Notes under the pieces: model-generated | The model's input: only the letters and a program-made list of their open reading frames with translations | The model's database searches: none | Told to the model about the DNA's origin: nothing | Made by a program: the position numbers and the translations under genes | From: Flavobacterium sp. KJJ | GTDB taxonomy: Bacteria > Bacteroidota > Bacteroidia > Flavobacteriales > Flavobacteriaceae | Assembly: GCF_000708595.2 (NCBI RefSeq) | Contig: NZ_JARP01000006.1 | Span: 124,001 to 188,000 of the forward strand | DNA: 64,000 bases | Direction: 5' to 3' | Part shown: positions 36,001 to 43,908 of the stretch, one piece after another | Layout: every line of letters starts with the position of its first letter | Position numbering within the stretch: the stretch's first letter is position 1

Positions 36001-36547
36001 ATATAGGGTGGCACCACGCTGGATTTGCTCCTGTAATCAAGAAAGTATCAGCCAATTCAATATCGTCATACGCAATGGGTACAGAATCTTCTCCAAAAGT
36101 TTTTTTATAACCGACAACGGCAGAACTCATGCAAAGTCTCGAGTTCGTATCTATATTATTGGTTTTTAAAAAGCCTTTTACAAGTTTGTTTACCAGATAA
36201 TATTCCTCGGTCAAACATTGGCCTGAAATATAAAAACCTACGCTGTCGGGTCCGTTTTTTTTTATAATTGATGTAAAAACGGCAGCAGCTCTGTCAAGTG
36301 CAGTGTCCCAGCTTACGCGCTCCAGCGGATACGATTTACTGCCTCGCATTTCAGGATATAAAATTCGGTCTGATGTATCATTTACTACATAATGCAAATT
36401 CATTCCTTTAGAACACAGCATTCCTTTGTTCACCGGATGGTCTTTGTCGCCCGTTACCATTACACCGTTTTTTGCATCGTTGGTTACGATTATACCGCAG
36501 CCAACGCCACAATACGAGCAAGTAGTTTTGATTTTGGTATTTTGCAT
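33032..36547 (-). CDS. Assimilatory nitrate reductase fused to an FAD/BFD reductase module
   Basis: 1171 residues. Residues 1-690 are the bis-MGD molybdoenzyme: [4Fe-4S] Cys10, 13, 17 and 45, molybdenum ligand Cys139 (SRLCMSSAV), GLNQSAVGVDKN, TGQPNAMGGREVGGMA typical of NasA. Residues about 700-1060 are an NAD(P)H-binding flavoprotein domain like the N-terminal part of NirB (IAIVGAGAASFRF, VVIIGGGLLGLELAAAL). Residues 1110-1171 are a BFD-like [2Fe-2S] domain (LVCSCSQVGVGN; GLGCGSCKTEV). The chain thus may take electrons from NAD(P)H directly to reduce nitrate to nitrite, without a separate NasB. It is cytoplasmic (no signal). The divergent fnr-like gene shares its upstream palindromes. Confidence 0.93.
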   Translation of the reverse strand: MQNTKIKTTCSYCGVGCGIIVTNDAKNGVMVTGDKDHPVNKGMLCSKGMNLHYVVNDTSDRILYPEMRGSKSYPLERVSWDTALDRAAAVFTSIIKKNGPDSVGFYISGQCLTEEYYLVNKLVKGFLKTNNIDTNSRLCMSSAVVGYKKTFGEDSVPIAYDDIELADTFLITGANPAWCHPILFRRIEKHKEKNPKIKIIVIDPRRTDTAAFADLHLQIIPGSDIILYHAIAKHIIEKGYTDHDFVKNHAENFKQYKDFVLSTSLEKASKLCGISVSDIKLAAAIIGKAKGFISLWAMGLNQSAVGVDKNTALLNLSLLTGQIGKPGSGPFSLTGQPNAMGGREVGGMATLLAAHKDIANPEHRKEVADFWGVNEISDKPGLTATEMFEALESGKMKAIWIICTNPLVSLPDSRRIEKALQKAKFVVVQDISHNADTSKYADLLLPAAGWLEKEGTMTNSERRISYLPKGINAPGEALPDIEILIRFAKKMNFSGFDFNSAEEIYKEHCALTKNTNIDISFLNYHRLRTEGTFQWPVPDYGHPGTPRLFTDKKFYTPSQKAIFNLPAHIENTSEQPSPQFPFILTTGRVRDQWHTMTKTGKVSRLMTHTPSPVLEINPIDAYKSDIKNGDIVIVSSKNGEVRVKAKVTDSIKEKVVFLPMHWGKQLENDLNRTNNLTNTVVDPVSKEPDFKYTTVNITKYIKPFQKIAIVGAGAASFRFIQNYREFNSTDEIIVFSNEINPFYNRVLLPEYMTGEFSWEQLLKVKDGETLNKLKITMKAGVAIDKINTNEKTITDSLGDTHIYDSLILATGSRPFVPENAQLQLPGRFTVRRKEDADRLKKHLDSTNLPPEEQHVVIIGGGLLGLELAAALKHKKVKTTIIQRASRLMERQLDRISSKLLAEEVQLRDIQIYFDNEVSTVFETNNPNEIEIALKSGRIITANAIVYTIGTIPNIEIARETGLACGRGVKVNQYLQSSNPDIFAIGEIAEFNNKLFGITSAAEEQADILANFLAGDISSFYKGSILMNILKLEDINLCSIGDIEVPENDDSYEEIVFADLKKRYYKKCIVKDDLLVGAILMGDKNEFAEFKTMIESKIELSDKRNSLLRGSSNAKPVLGKLVCSCSQVGVGNIEEAIKSGTYNFTDLCKNTGAGLGCGSCKTEVKEILAKCR

Positions 36548-36616
36548 TACCGCTCTTTTTAGATACTATTAATGAAAATGCTAGAATTCTAAATGAATCA
36601 CTTATTTGTTTCTATA

Positions 36617-36674
36617 CAAAAATAAGTATTTTTACGTATAAATACTTATTTTTAGAATTTATTTTCTATTTTTG
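36617..36674. promoter_or_regulatory. Divergent nas / fnr-like control region
   Basis: A perfect inverted repeat has 14-base arms AAAAATAAGTATTT and AAATACTTATTTTT around TTACGTAT (36618-36653). It can be read as two overlapping 5-4-5 sites, AAGTATTTTTACGT (36624-36637) and ACGTATAAATACTT (36634-36647). On the minus strand TATTTTTG (36624-36617) is a -7 element for nas; on the plus strand TATTTTTG (36667-36674) is one for the fnr-like gene, placing the second site near -41. No -33 TTG is found for either. Confidence 0.75.
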
Positions 36675-36731
36675 AGGGAAATAAATGAGGAACAACAAAT
36701 TAGTTTTCAATACAGTAAAATTTAGGAACTC

Positions 36732-37442
36732 ATGAAAGAAGAGCAAGCGATTTGTTATACCTGTATTAATGAAAATTGTTTTATAAAGAAACATTTGCAT
36801 TTGGAAAAGATGACCCACTATATCGCTAAAAAAAAGAGCTTTGTCTGTAAAAAAACAAATCAGTTTATTACCGAAGGTTCACCATTAAATGGGCTGTATT
36901 TTATTTGCAGCGGGAAAGTAAAAACGGTAAAGACCGGAATAAACGGCCGTGAACAAATTGTACGCTTGACAAAAAATGGAGATACAATTGGTTTTCGAGG
37001 ATTCGGAACAAGCAAACGTTATTTGATTGGTGCTTATGCACTTGAAGATACAATATTGTGTAATTTTAGTAACGAAACGATGCTCGAAATTCTGAAAAAT
37101 GTTCCTGAATTCACCTATGCCTTAATGCTGTTTTATGCTGATGAACTGAACAAAAGCGAAAATAATATCAGGAAAATTGCTCACATGAATGTACGTGAGC
37201 GCGTAATCGATTTACTGCTTTATATTCATCGCAAATTTGGACAGACCAATGGCTTTATTGATATTGATCTTTCTCGAAAAGAAATTGCTGATTTCGCAGG
37301 AACTACAGAAGAACAAGCTATTCGTGTACTTTCAAATCTTAAAAAGGAATTGCTGATTAAAACTGTTGGAAAGCGAATTGGGATTTTGAATATTTCAGCA
37401 TTGCGATCTGAGATTATGGAGCATAAATATTTCTCAATTTAA
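36732..37442 (+). CDS. FNR-like Crp/Fnr-family regulator with four-Cys cluster motif
   Basis: 236 residues. It has a cyclic-nucleotide-binding-like sensory domain (about 25-145), a long dimer helix and a C-terminal HTH (LSRKEIADFAGTTEEQAIRV and LSNLKKE, near 195-215). Cys8, 11 and 16 (CYTCINENC) and Cys110 (DTILCNFSNET) line up with FNR Cys20, 23, 29 and 122, the [4Fe-4S] ligands. An oxygen- or NO-sensing cluster is therefore likely. The recognition helix keeps E and R but has Ile where FNR has Ser, which fits a non-FNR operator. It is divergent from nas; its promoter has two palindromes, so it probably regulates itself and the nitrate genes. Confidence 0.9.
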   Translation: MKEEQAICYTCINENCFIKKHLHLEKMTHYIAKKKSFVCKKTNQFITEGSPLNGLYFICSGKVKTVKTGINGREQIVRLTKNGDTIGFRGFGTSKRYLIGAYALEDTILCNFSNETMLEILKNVPEFTYALMLFYADELNKSENNIRKIAHMNVRERVIDLLLYIHRKFGQTNGFIDIDLSRKEIADFAGTTEEQAIRVLSNLKKELLIKTVGKRIGILNISALRSEIMEHKYFSI

Positions 37443-37489
37443 TTTAATTTAATTTAATCACATAGCTATATACTGTTTTTAAATGAATT

Positions 37490-37503
37490 AAGTAATTATA
37501 CTT
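37490..37503. other. Perfect regulon-like palindrome at a convergent gene end
   Basis: AAGTAATTATACTT matches the 5-4-5 form AAGTA-N4-TACTT exactly. It overlaps the stop codon of the methyltransferase gene and follows the fnr-like gene, so it is not at a promoter. It may be chance in AT-rich DNA or a spare binding site. Confidence 0.4.
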
Positions 37504-38125
37504 ATTTCTTTCTCCCAACAAATCGAATCACAGCACCTTTTCCGTTATGAAATAAACCTTCATTAAGTTCAATTTCTTTTTCTTCTAATTCGATGATTTC
37601 ATAGTTCGGAAAATCAGCTTTGATTTCTTCTACTGAAAATAAAGATTCAATATCTTTTGGACCGCCCACTTTATCATTTAAAGCAAGATATTCTAAATGT
37701 TTTTTGCTGAAGGCTTCAAAAATAATAATACCGTTTTTACGCAAATAAGTTTCAAGGGTTTTGTGAATAGCCGATTTAATTTCTGCAGGAAAGTGTGCGT
37801 AAATTAAAGCTATTGCATCGAATTGTTCTGGTTGATAATTTAGAGTTTCTAATTCTCCAACCTGATAATCTATTACAACATTATTAATTTCGGCAAGTTT
37901 AATTGCTTTGTTTTTTCCTTCTTCGCTAATATCAAAAGCAACGACTTTCCATCCTAATTTTGCAGCAAAAACAGCATTTCTTCCTTCGCCTTCTGCAGGA
38001 AAAAGAATAGTTCCTGGATTTAGTTTTTCTATTTGTTCTTTTAGGTAATTGTTAGGTTCTGTGCCGTATGCAAATTCTTCGTTGCTGTAGCGGTCGTTCC
38101 ATCTGTCTGTCCAGGCGTTGGTCAT
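37502..38125 (-). CDS. Class I SAM-dependent methyltransferase
   Basis: 207 residues. It opens [21 protein letters not shown], the TehB/thiopurine-methyltransferase-like start, followed by a degenerate motif I ([19 protein letters not shown]), acidic motif II ([10 protein letters not shown]) and [12 protein letters not shown]. Substrates in this group include tellurite, selenium or small thiols; none can be assigned. It ends 2 bases... on the minus strand it follows the endonuclease-fold gene with a 2-base gap, so they are co-transcribed. It is convergent with the fnr-like gene. Confidence 0.85.
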   Translation of the reverse strand: MTNAWTDRWNDRYSNEEFAYGTEPNNYLKEQIEKLNPGTILFPAEGEGRNAVFAAKLGWKVVAFDISEEGKNKAIKLAEINNVVIDYQVGELETLNYQPEQFDAIALIYAHFPAEIKSAIHKTLETYLRKNGIIIFEAFSKKHLEYLALNDKVGGPKDIESLFSVEEIKADFPNYEIIELEEKEIELNEGLFHNGKGAVIRFVGRKK

Positions 38126-38127
38126 TT

Positions 38128-38841
38128 TTATAAATTGAAATTGATTATTAATGGTTTATGATCGCTGTGAATTGTCCAATCTTGATAATTTCCTATTTCT
38201 ACGCTTTCTAAGATTTCGATAAAATCATTCGAAGCAAAACAATAATCAAGATGATACGGTTTGTTTTCGTGGCGATACAAATATAAAGTAGGATGTTCTT
38301 CTTTTCCCTGCGTTTGATTGTAATATTTGTGATAGGTGCTAAAGATTTTTTTGGCTTCTAATTTTGTTACAACGGCAGTGTGGTTTCCTTCTCGCCGTGG
38401 TTTGTCCCAAATAGTATTGCTGTTGAAATCTCCAATTAAAATTGTTTTATTTTCTTGGATCAAATCTTCATAATAATGAATCGCTTTCCAAACCTGAGTT
38501 ACGTAAGCTCCATCTTTATCAGCTGGGTTATTTGCCCAAACGGCAAACAATGTAAAATCAACTTTTCCGCCAGTTACGGCAATGGGCAAAATGTTTTTAA
38601 AATCGGGATTATGGCAATTCAGCAATTTAAATTTATAGTCGCTATAAGAAAAAACGCCAAGCCCTTTATGCGGATTTGTGCCGTACCAAAGAATATCGTT
38701 TGGCAATTGTACTTCGCTTGAAAATTTCAATTTTTCGGGACTTTCACACTCAGAAATTACGACAATATCAGGATTATAAGCAAGAATAAATGCTGCTTTT
38801 TTTCTGAATGCCATGTTGCAATTCCAAGCAATGAGTTTCAT
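38128..38841 (-). CDS. Endonuclease/exonuclease/phosphatase (EEP) family protein
   Basis: 237 residues with the EEP active-site set: AWNCN at residues 5-9, catalytic Glu in VVISECESP near 51, [10 protein letters not shown] near 148, HLDYCFAS near 204 and SDHKPLI near 229. The fold covers DNA repair nucleases and phosphodiesterases; the target here is unknown. No signal peptide is visible, so it is cytoplasmic. It sits 2 bases before the methyltransferase gene and 31 bases after the lipoprotein gene. Confidence 0.88.
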   Translation of the reverse strand: MKLIAWNCNMAFRKKAAFILAYNPDIVVISECESPEKLKFSSEVQLPNDILWYGTNPHKGLGVFSYSDYKFKLLNCHNPDFKNILPIAVTGGKVDFTLFAVWANNPADKDGAYVTQVWKAIHYYEDLIQENKTILIGDFNSNTIWDKPRREGNHTAVVTKLEAKKIFSTYHKYYNQTQGKEEHPTLYLYRHENKPYHLDYCFASNDFIEILESVEIGNYQDWTIHSDHKPLIINFNL

Positions 38842-38872
38842 TTTCTGGAAATTTTAAAAAGAGAATAAAAAA

Positions 38873-39577
38873 CTAAGCAATCCAAGTGCCTTCAACTTGA
38901 TCAATAATCCATTTATTATTGACTTTTTTAATATAAATTCTAAATCCTTGTCCACAAAGTCCGCCACAAACAAAACCTCCATCTAAAATTCCAAATTGTT
39001 TATTTTTATCGAACTGTATTCTAGAAAATGAAACCACTCCAGAAAAGACAAAATTATATTTAGTATTCCAAATAGCGTCTCTTTCTTTTGGAAATTCTGA
39101 AATATTCTTGAGTACAAATTTATTATTGAGTCTTATGTCTTTAAATTCGAATAAATATTCGCTTTCAATCTTTTCTTTTGGTGTGAAGATTTTTGAGTTT
39201 TTAAAATGTTTTTCAAAATCTTCTTTTAGATCTTGACTGTTGTTTTTTAATTTTGGATCAAATGCAATAATAATTTTTGATGTATCATTTTTAATTTTTT
39301 CCGTATTGATTTTCCATTCTAACAATTTTTGCTTTTGCTCTTTTGTTGCTTTTGTACTGTCAACACCAATGTAATGACCAGTTTTATCATAAATTGCTTT
39401 TCCATACTCAGGAGGAAAATTTGTGTATAATCTTAAATCAAGACAAGTTGAATCGATTAAACTTGGAAAAATTTCAGTCATAACATTTTTCTCAAATTCT
39501 AAATCAGTAATTTTCCTTTCACAGCTAGCAAAAAGAATAATTCCTACTATTATTGGTAAATTGATAAGTCTCTTCAT
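38873..39577 (-). CDS. Hypothetical lipoprotein
   Basis: 234 residues from ATG 39577 (MKRLINLPIIVGIILFASC), which gives a clean lipoprotein signal with lipid Cys19. An upstream in-frame start at 39619 would put 14 more residues before the signal and is unlikely. The body contains no family I recognise. There is a Cys-Gly rich stretch near the end (GGFVCGGLCGQGFRIYIKK), then the C-terminus WIIDQVEGTWIA. It is preceded by a terminator, so it probably has its own promoter. Confidence 0.75.
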   Translation of the reverse strand: MKRLINLPIIVGIILFASCERKITDLEFEKNVMTEIFPSLIDSTCLDLRLYTNFPPEYGKAIYDKTGHYIGVDSTKATKEQKQKLLEWKINTEKIKNDTSKIIIAFDPKLKNNSQDLKEDFEKHFKNSKIFTPKEKIESEYLFEFKDIRLNNKFVLKNISEFPKERDAIWNTKYNFVFSGVVSFSRIQFDKNKQFGILDGGFVCGGLCGQGFRIYIKKVNNKWIIDQVEGTWIA

Positions 39578-39634
39578 ATACCAAATATAACAATTAAACC
39601 TGCAAAATAAATTATGCAAAACCTCAAAAAAAAA

Positions 39635-39662
39635 TACCCTTTTCCAAAATTGAAAAAGGGTA
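39635..39662 (-). terminator. Terminator after the small secreted protein gene
   Basis: Arms TACCCTTTT and AAAAGGGTA with a T run on the minus strand (nine A on the plus strand at 39626-39634). It has the same stem as the terminator at 40178-40206. Confidence 0.8.
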
Positions 39663-39731
39663 AATTGTAAATGTTTATTTTAAAAAAGAATTGTTTCTTT
39701 CAACTAAAAAATCTAGGTTTTAAACAAATTA

Positions 39732-40097
39732 TTAACCAACAAGTGTTGTAATACCACTATTTATGTCAATTTCTGCAAAATTATGTTTTCCCATAACGAT
39801 AAGCAGTTTGTCTGAATTATAACCTACATATCTTATTTGAGGTTCTCCACGTTTTGGTTCTCCGCAAACAGAAATAACATTGGTCTGCCATTTTAATTTG
39901 CTTCTTTTGTAGGCTGATATTGTTTGTAAATCGTTTTCAACATAATAAATAATGTTGTTTTTTTTAATTCCTCTTTTTTGTGTTTTTGCAAAATTTATTT
40001 CTGAATTTTTTGAAATTAAAGCATCATTGTATTTTTCAGAAATACCACTGTGAGTTGCAATAAAAGTAAGCATCGATAATTTTAAAAATTGTTTCAT
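39732..40097 (-). CDS. Small secreted hypothetical protein
   Basis: 121 residues from ATG 40097 (MKQFLKLSMLTFIATHSGIS), a plausible short signal peptide; an in-frame start at 40124 adds nine residues. No family is recognised. The second half, with SDKLLIVMGKHNFAEIDINS, looks like a beta-rich stretch. It is enclosed by two terminators of identical stem, which hints that gene plus terminator arose as an inserted cassette. Confidence 0.65.
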   Translation of the reverse strand: MKQFLKLSMLTFIATHSGISEKYNDALISKNSEINFAKTQKRGIKKNNIIYYVENDLQTISAYKRSKLKWQTNVISVCGEPKRGEPQIRYVGYNSDKLLIVMGKHNFAEIDINSGITTLVG

Positions 40098-40177
40098 AGG
40101 ATAGAATTGGGGGTTCGTAATCATTTCAAATATAACTAATTAAAACATATAACCAACTTTTCATAAAGAAAAAAAAA

Positions 40178-40206
40178 TACCCTTTTCAAGAAATAGGAAA
40201 AGGGTA
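40178..40206 (-). terminator. Terminator after the porin gene
   Basis: Arms TACCCTTTT (40178-40186) and AAAAGGGTA (40198-40206), with a run of A on the plus side giving the minus-strand T tail. It is 28 bases after the porin stop. Confidence 0.82.
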
Positions 40207-40234
40207 AAATTGATATGTTAATTTTGAATAAAAA

Positions 40235-41491
40235 CTATTTTTTCCAGCTAAAAATTTTGGGATTTACAGAAATCATTAACCAAGCCCAATTGTTTGTATG
40301 ACCTGCGTCCCCATTTTTGATGAATTCTAAAGTCTGAGAACCAAACATTTGAGAATAACCGCCTGAAACAGTAATGTCTTTTTTGAAATTATAAGCAAAA
40401 GTTGCGTCTATCTCTGTTCCTAAATACGAATCTAATTTTTCATTTAGTGGAGTAACTACATCTGCAGCAGCTAAGAATGCATGCGGAATTAAAGCAAACT
40501 GCCATTTATTGGCATTGTAATTTAATTTGATAAATGCATCTTGCAAACCAACATTGTTCAGGTGATTTCCAACATAAAAATAATCCATATAACCATTAAA
40601 ACCGTGATTGGTGCCAAAAATTGGGTTGAACGATTTAATTACAGAACTTTCGTCGTTTGTATTTTTTCCGGAAAGGAATTCATATCCTAAACCAGCTTTA
40701 AATGATGCTGTTATTTGATAGCCAAAATTGGCACCGGCGTTCCATGCGCTTACTTGCAAATTTGTACTTTTTCCTGTTTGTCCGTATGCCCAAAAATTAC
40801 TGTCGATTTTACTGGTTTTATAAGAAAGGTAGGGTCCAAAAGTCTGTTTGTAATCGACCAATAATTTAGCATCGGCGTTTGCATATTCATAACCTGTGTT
40901 AAGCGCTAAAAGACTCAAACCTAAATCACTAAATTGAGTGTGGTACCAAGCATATTGCAAAGCTTTGTAATTGGCAACTGTATATGGCGTTTGCAAAACA
41001 TTTTCGGCAGTCGAATTATAAGCTCCTCCAAAATCTAACTGCTGTTTTTCTTGACGGAAAGAAACCGTTAACGCATCATGGCTTTGCGCTTGTTGTCCCC
41101 AATCTTGCTCTCCTAAAATACGCTGATTATCGTATGAAAGGACTTGACGGCCAATTTTTGCACTCCATTTTTCGGTAAAATTATATTGTGCCCAAGCTTC
41201 AAAAACGGCAACTCCATTTTTATCGGCAACAGTATTTGCAGCAACATCGCCCCAAGTTCTCGTATTTTGAAAAGTTAATTTTACAGTTAGCTCGTCTTGT
41301 TTGTAATTGAAATTTAAACGAGAACGTTGCGAGATTTGCGAAGTGCCTTCTTGTCCTTCCGGCAACAATGTTTTATAACCATTTCGGTATTCAAAACGAG
41401 GCCTTATCTGTAAATTTACATCTAATTCCTGAGCTTCAATTGAAGCATTGATTCCGAGAACTAGCAGGAGAATTATTTTTATTTTTTTCAT
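40235..41491 (-). CDS. Alginate-export-type outer-membrane porin in the nitrate cluster
   Basis: 418 residues with a signal peptide (1-20, SIEAQ). The motif-rich start LQIRPRFEYRNGYKTL, SQRSRLNFNYKQDELTVKLT and EAWAQYNFTEKWSAKIGRQV, followed by YDNQRILGE, is typical of the alginate_exp barrel family (18 strands). Despite the name, members include general anion or organic-acid porins. It lies 100 bases behind narK on the same strand, so it probably lets nitrate/nitrite cross the outer membrane. Its last residues, NPKIFSWKK, are less typical than a terminal Phe. Confidence 0.85.
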   Translation of the reverse strand: MKKIKIILLLVLGINASIEAQELDVNLQIRPRFEYRNGYKTLLPEGQEGTSQISQRSRLNFNYKQDELTVKLTFQNTRTWGDVAANTVADKNGVAVFEAWAQYNFTEKWSAKIGRQVLSYDNQRILGEQDWGQQAQSHDALTVSFRQEKQQLDFGGAYNSTAENVLQTPYTVANYKALQYAWYHTQFSDLGLSLLALNTGYEYANADAKLLVDYKQTFGPYLSYKTSKIDSNFWAYGQTGKSTNLQVSAWNAGANFGYQITASFKAGLGYEFLSGKNTNDESSVIKSFNPIFGTNHGFNGYMDYFYVGNHLNNVGLQDAFIKLNYNANKWQFALIPHAFLAAADVVTPLNEKLDSYLGTEIDATFAYNFKKDITVSGGYSQMFGSQTLEFIKNGDAGHTNNWAWLMISVNPKIFSWKK

Positions 41492-41591
41492 AAAACTGGT
41501 AATTTTTTGATGGCGTAAATTTATAAGAAAAATAAGCCTTTACTAAATATGGAAGTTATTATTTTAAAATTTTAGCAACAGGTTATTCAAC

Positions 41592-43070
41592 CTATTGTCT
41601 GTCAATAACTTTTGATAATATAGGCTGTTTTTCATTCATTATTTTGGTGATTGTGTAATGCATCCAAATCAGACAAATGACAGAGAAAACTAAAATAAAA
41701 ATCCATGAGCTGGACCAAATTCCGGTTGCGGTTAATAAATACCCAAAAATAATCGGTCCGAAGAAACCGCCCAAACCGCCAATCATTCCGACCATACCGC
41801 CAACAACGCCAACTTCTGTCGGGAAATATTCTGGAATATGTTTGTAAACTGCTGCTTTCCCAATTCCCCACGAAATACCAATTAAAATTACTAAGACTAA
41901 GAAAACCCACATATTGGCGTCAAATTTAATTACGGTGATTCCTTTAGCCAAAAGTTCTTTTTTCTTTACGGTTTGGTTTTGCTGCACGACCACTTGCTGC
42001 CATGAAGTGCTGGTTGGAAAAATAGCATTTTCAGATTCATTTTCTTTTTTCTGAGCGATTGCAAAGGCTGTTTCCCCAATTTTAATATTATCTTTCGCAA
42101 CAGAAGTTACAGTTCCTTTTTTAGTGGCCAAAACGCCAGGTCCGGTTGTTGTGATTTCCATTTTCGGAACCATTAACAGGGCACTTAAAATGACAGATGA
42201 ACTCAAAACCCAATACATAACTTTTCGTGCTCCGAATTTATCTGATAAGTAACCTCCAAAAGCCCTGATTACACCAGATGGCAAACTGAAAAGCGTTGCA
42301 AACAAACCGCCCATAACCAAACTCGTCTGATATACATTCATGAAATTTGGCAGAAGCCATTGTGAATACGCGACAAAACATCCAAAAACTAAAAAGTAAT
42401 ACGCCCCAAATCGCCAAACTCTGGCTGATTTTAAAGACTGAAGCATTTCAGAAACAGACTTTGTATGGTTTTCTATTTTTTTGTTTGTTGCAAAAATTAA
42501 AAAGGCAATTCCGATTACGACTAAAGCCACAGCATATATTATGGGAAGAATTTTCCAGCCATTCTGCGGGTCATTTGTAGAAAAATGATTTAATAATGAT
42601 GGTGCTAAAAAAGTGGTTATTGCAGCGCCGGCATTTCCCATTCCGAAAATTCCAAGCGCGCGCCCTTGCCATTCTTTTGGATACCAAATTGAAGTATAAC
42701 CAATTCCGACAGCAAAACTCGTTCCTACCATTCCAAAAAAGAAACTCAATAAAGCAAACATAAAAAAGCTGTCAGCAAATGGAAGTAAGAATAATGGAAC
42801 GGAAGAGAGGAGAAGCAAAAGAGAAAAGACATATTTGCCTCCAAATTTATCTGTCAACATACCTATTGGCAAACGCATAATAGAGCCAGTCAAAATTGGG
42901 ATACCGAGTAACCAGCCAACTTGAACAACGCTCCAATGGAAAATACCGTTATCGACTAAAAAGGTAACTAGTACACCATTTAAAGTCCAACAGGCAAAAC
43001 ACACCGTGAATGCCAAAGTATTTAAAAATAAAATTTTGTGTGACTGCGAGAGTGCGTTTGTATTTTTCAT
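41592..43070 (-). CDS. narK: NarK-type nitrate/nitrite transporter with a periplasmic insertion
   Basis: 492 residues, MFS fold with 12 segments. The nitrate-porter signatures are visible: GNAGAAITTFLAP near residue 145 and GGMVGMIGGLGGFFGP near 424; FGGYLSDKFGARKV is the MFS loop. About 80 residues (304-385) are inserted between segments 9 and 10, on the periplasmic side by topology. The insert (GTVTSVAKDNIKIG, VVVQQNQTVKKKELLAKG) resembles half-barrel hammerhead or biotinyl-lipoyl-like strands. It imports nitrate for the reductase here. The upstream region carries regulon palindromes. Confidence 0.92.
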   Translation of the reverse strand: MKNTNALSQSHKILFLNTLAFTVCFACWTLNGVLVTFLVDNGIFHWSVVQVGWLLGIPILTGSIMRLPIGMLTDKFGGKYVFSLLLLLSSVPLFLLPFADSFFMFALLSFFFGMVGTSFAVGIGYTSIWYPKEWQGRALGIFGMGNAGAAITTFLAPSLLNHFSTNDPQNGWKILPIIYAVALVVIGIAFLIFATNKKIENHTKSVSEMLQSLKSARVWRFGAYYFLVFGCFVAYSQWLLPNFMNVYQTSLVMGGLFATLFSLPSGVIRAFGGYLSDKFGARKVMYWVLSSSVILSALLMVPKMEITTTGPGVLATKKGTVTSVAKDNIKIGETAFAIAQKKENESENAIFPTSTSWQQVVVQQNQTVKKKELLAKGITVIKFDANMWVFLVLVILIGISWGIGKAAVYKHIPEYFPTEVGVVGGMVGMIGGLGGFFGPIIFGYLLTATGIWSSSWIFILVFSVICLIWMHYTITKIMNEKQPILSKVIDRQ

Positions 43071-43162
43071 AGTACTTATATTTTTGAGTAAAAATAAGTA
43101 CTATAACGTAGTTAAAAACTGCTAAAACGCAGTTTTTTAAAAATAATTAAGTATTTATACGT
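43069..43162 (-). promoter_or_regulatory. narK control region
   Basis: Contains AAGTATTTATACGT (43149-43162), a 5-4-5 palindrome, a weaker one AAGTACTATAACGT (43096-43109), and a perfect 11-base inverted repeat ATAGTACTTAT/ATAAGTACTAT (43069-43079 and 43094-43104). On the minus strand the second site runs into TATTTTTA, one base off the -7 consensus. Confidence 0.6.
43114..43137 (-). terminator. Terminator after the response regulator gene
   Basis: Perfect 9-bp arms AAAAACTGC and GCAGTTTTT with a 6-base loop; it lies about 30 bases after the response regulator stop and before narK. Confidence 0.65.
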
Positions 43163-43166
43163 AATT

Positions 43167-43826
43167 TTATAAAAGTGAATATTCAGTTGCTTTATTAGAA
43201 AGCTCCATCAGATTTTTTACTTTTAGCTTTTTCATTAAATTAAAGCGATGTACTTCTGCAGTTCTCTTGCTGATTTCAAGAGCTTCGGCGATTTCTTTGT
43301 TTCCTTTTCCAGACAATAAAAGCTGAAGAATTTCTTTTTCTCTTTTCGTAATCATCATTTCCTCTCCTAAATTTTGTTTCGGTTCTAAAGATGAAGATGA
43401 ATTTGTCAATTGGCTGATTAGAATAGAAGAGATGTCGCCACTGAAATATTTTCCGCCTGCAGCAACAGTATGCAAAGCTTTTAAAAATTCTTCTTTGCTT
43501 GAACCTTTTAGTAAATAACCATCGGCTCCAGCTTTGATTGATTTTAATACATATTCTTCAGATTCGTGCATTGAAAGCATAATAATTTTTATGTTATTAT
43601 TTTCGCTTCTAAGTTTTTCTACTACCTCAATACCAGTTAAGTTTGGCATACGAATATCTACTATAAGTAAATCAGGTTTGGTTGTGGCAACTACTTCAAG
43701 AGCATCAGAGCCATCAATTGCTTCGCCTGCAACCTCAATGTTTGCTTCGTTTTCAAGTAAAGATTTTATGCCATCTCTCACAAATACATGATCATCTGCT
43801 AGAACAACTCGAATAGTATTACTCAT
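43167..43826 (-). CDS. NarL/FixJ-family response regulator
   Basis: 219 residues. Receiver domain 1-120 with acidic pair Asp11-Asp12, phospho-acceptor Asp57 (LIVDIRMP) and the K-x-x-S loop LLKGSSKEE near 106. LuxR-type HTH 155-215 (ITKREKEILQLLLSGKGNKE; ISKRTAEVHRFNLM). It is probably the partner of the NarX-like kinase upstream, controlling nitrate genes, though 228 bases with a long inverted repeat separate them. Confidence 0.93.
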   Translation of the reverse strand: MSNTIRVVLADDHVFVRDGIKSLLENEANIEVAGEAIDGSDALEVVATTKPDLLIVDIRMPNLTGIEVVEKLRSENNNIKIIMLSMHESEEYVLKSIKAGADGYLLKGSSKEEFLKALHTVAAGGKYFSGDISSILISQLTNSSSSLEPKQNLGEEMMITKREKEILQLLLSGKGNKEIAEALEISKRTAEVHRFNLMKKLKVKNLMELSNKATEYSLL

Positions 43827-43908
43827 GACTTACTTAATTTTGATTCTAAATTTTTACGTATATTCATCTATAAATATTGGGCTAAGATACGTAATTTTTA
43901 AAAATTAG

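Noticed and set aside
37490..37503. Fifth regulon promoter site
   Set aside because: The palindrome is perfect but lies at the 3' ends of convergent genes, so it is not counted as a promoter operator.
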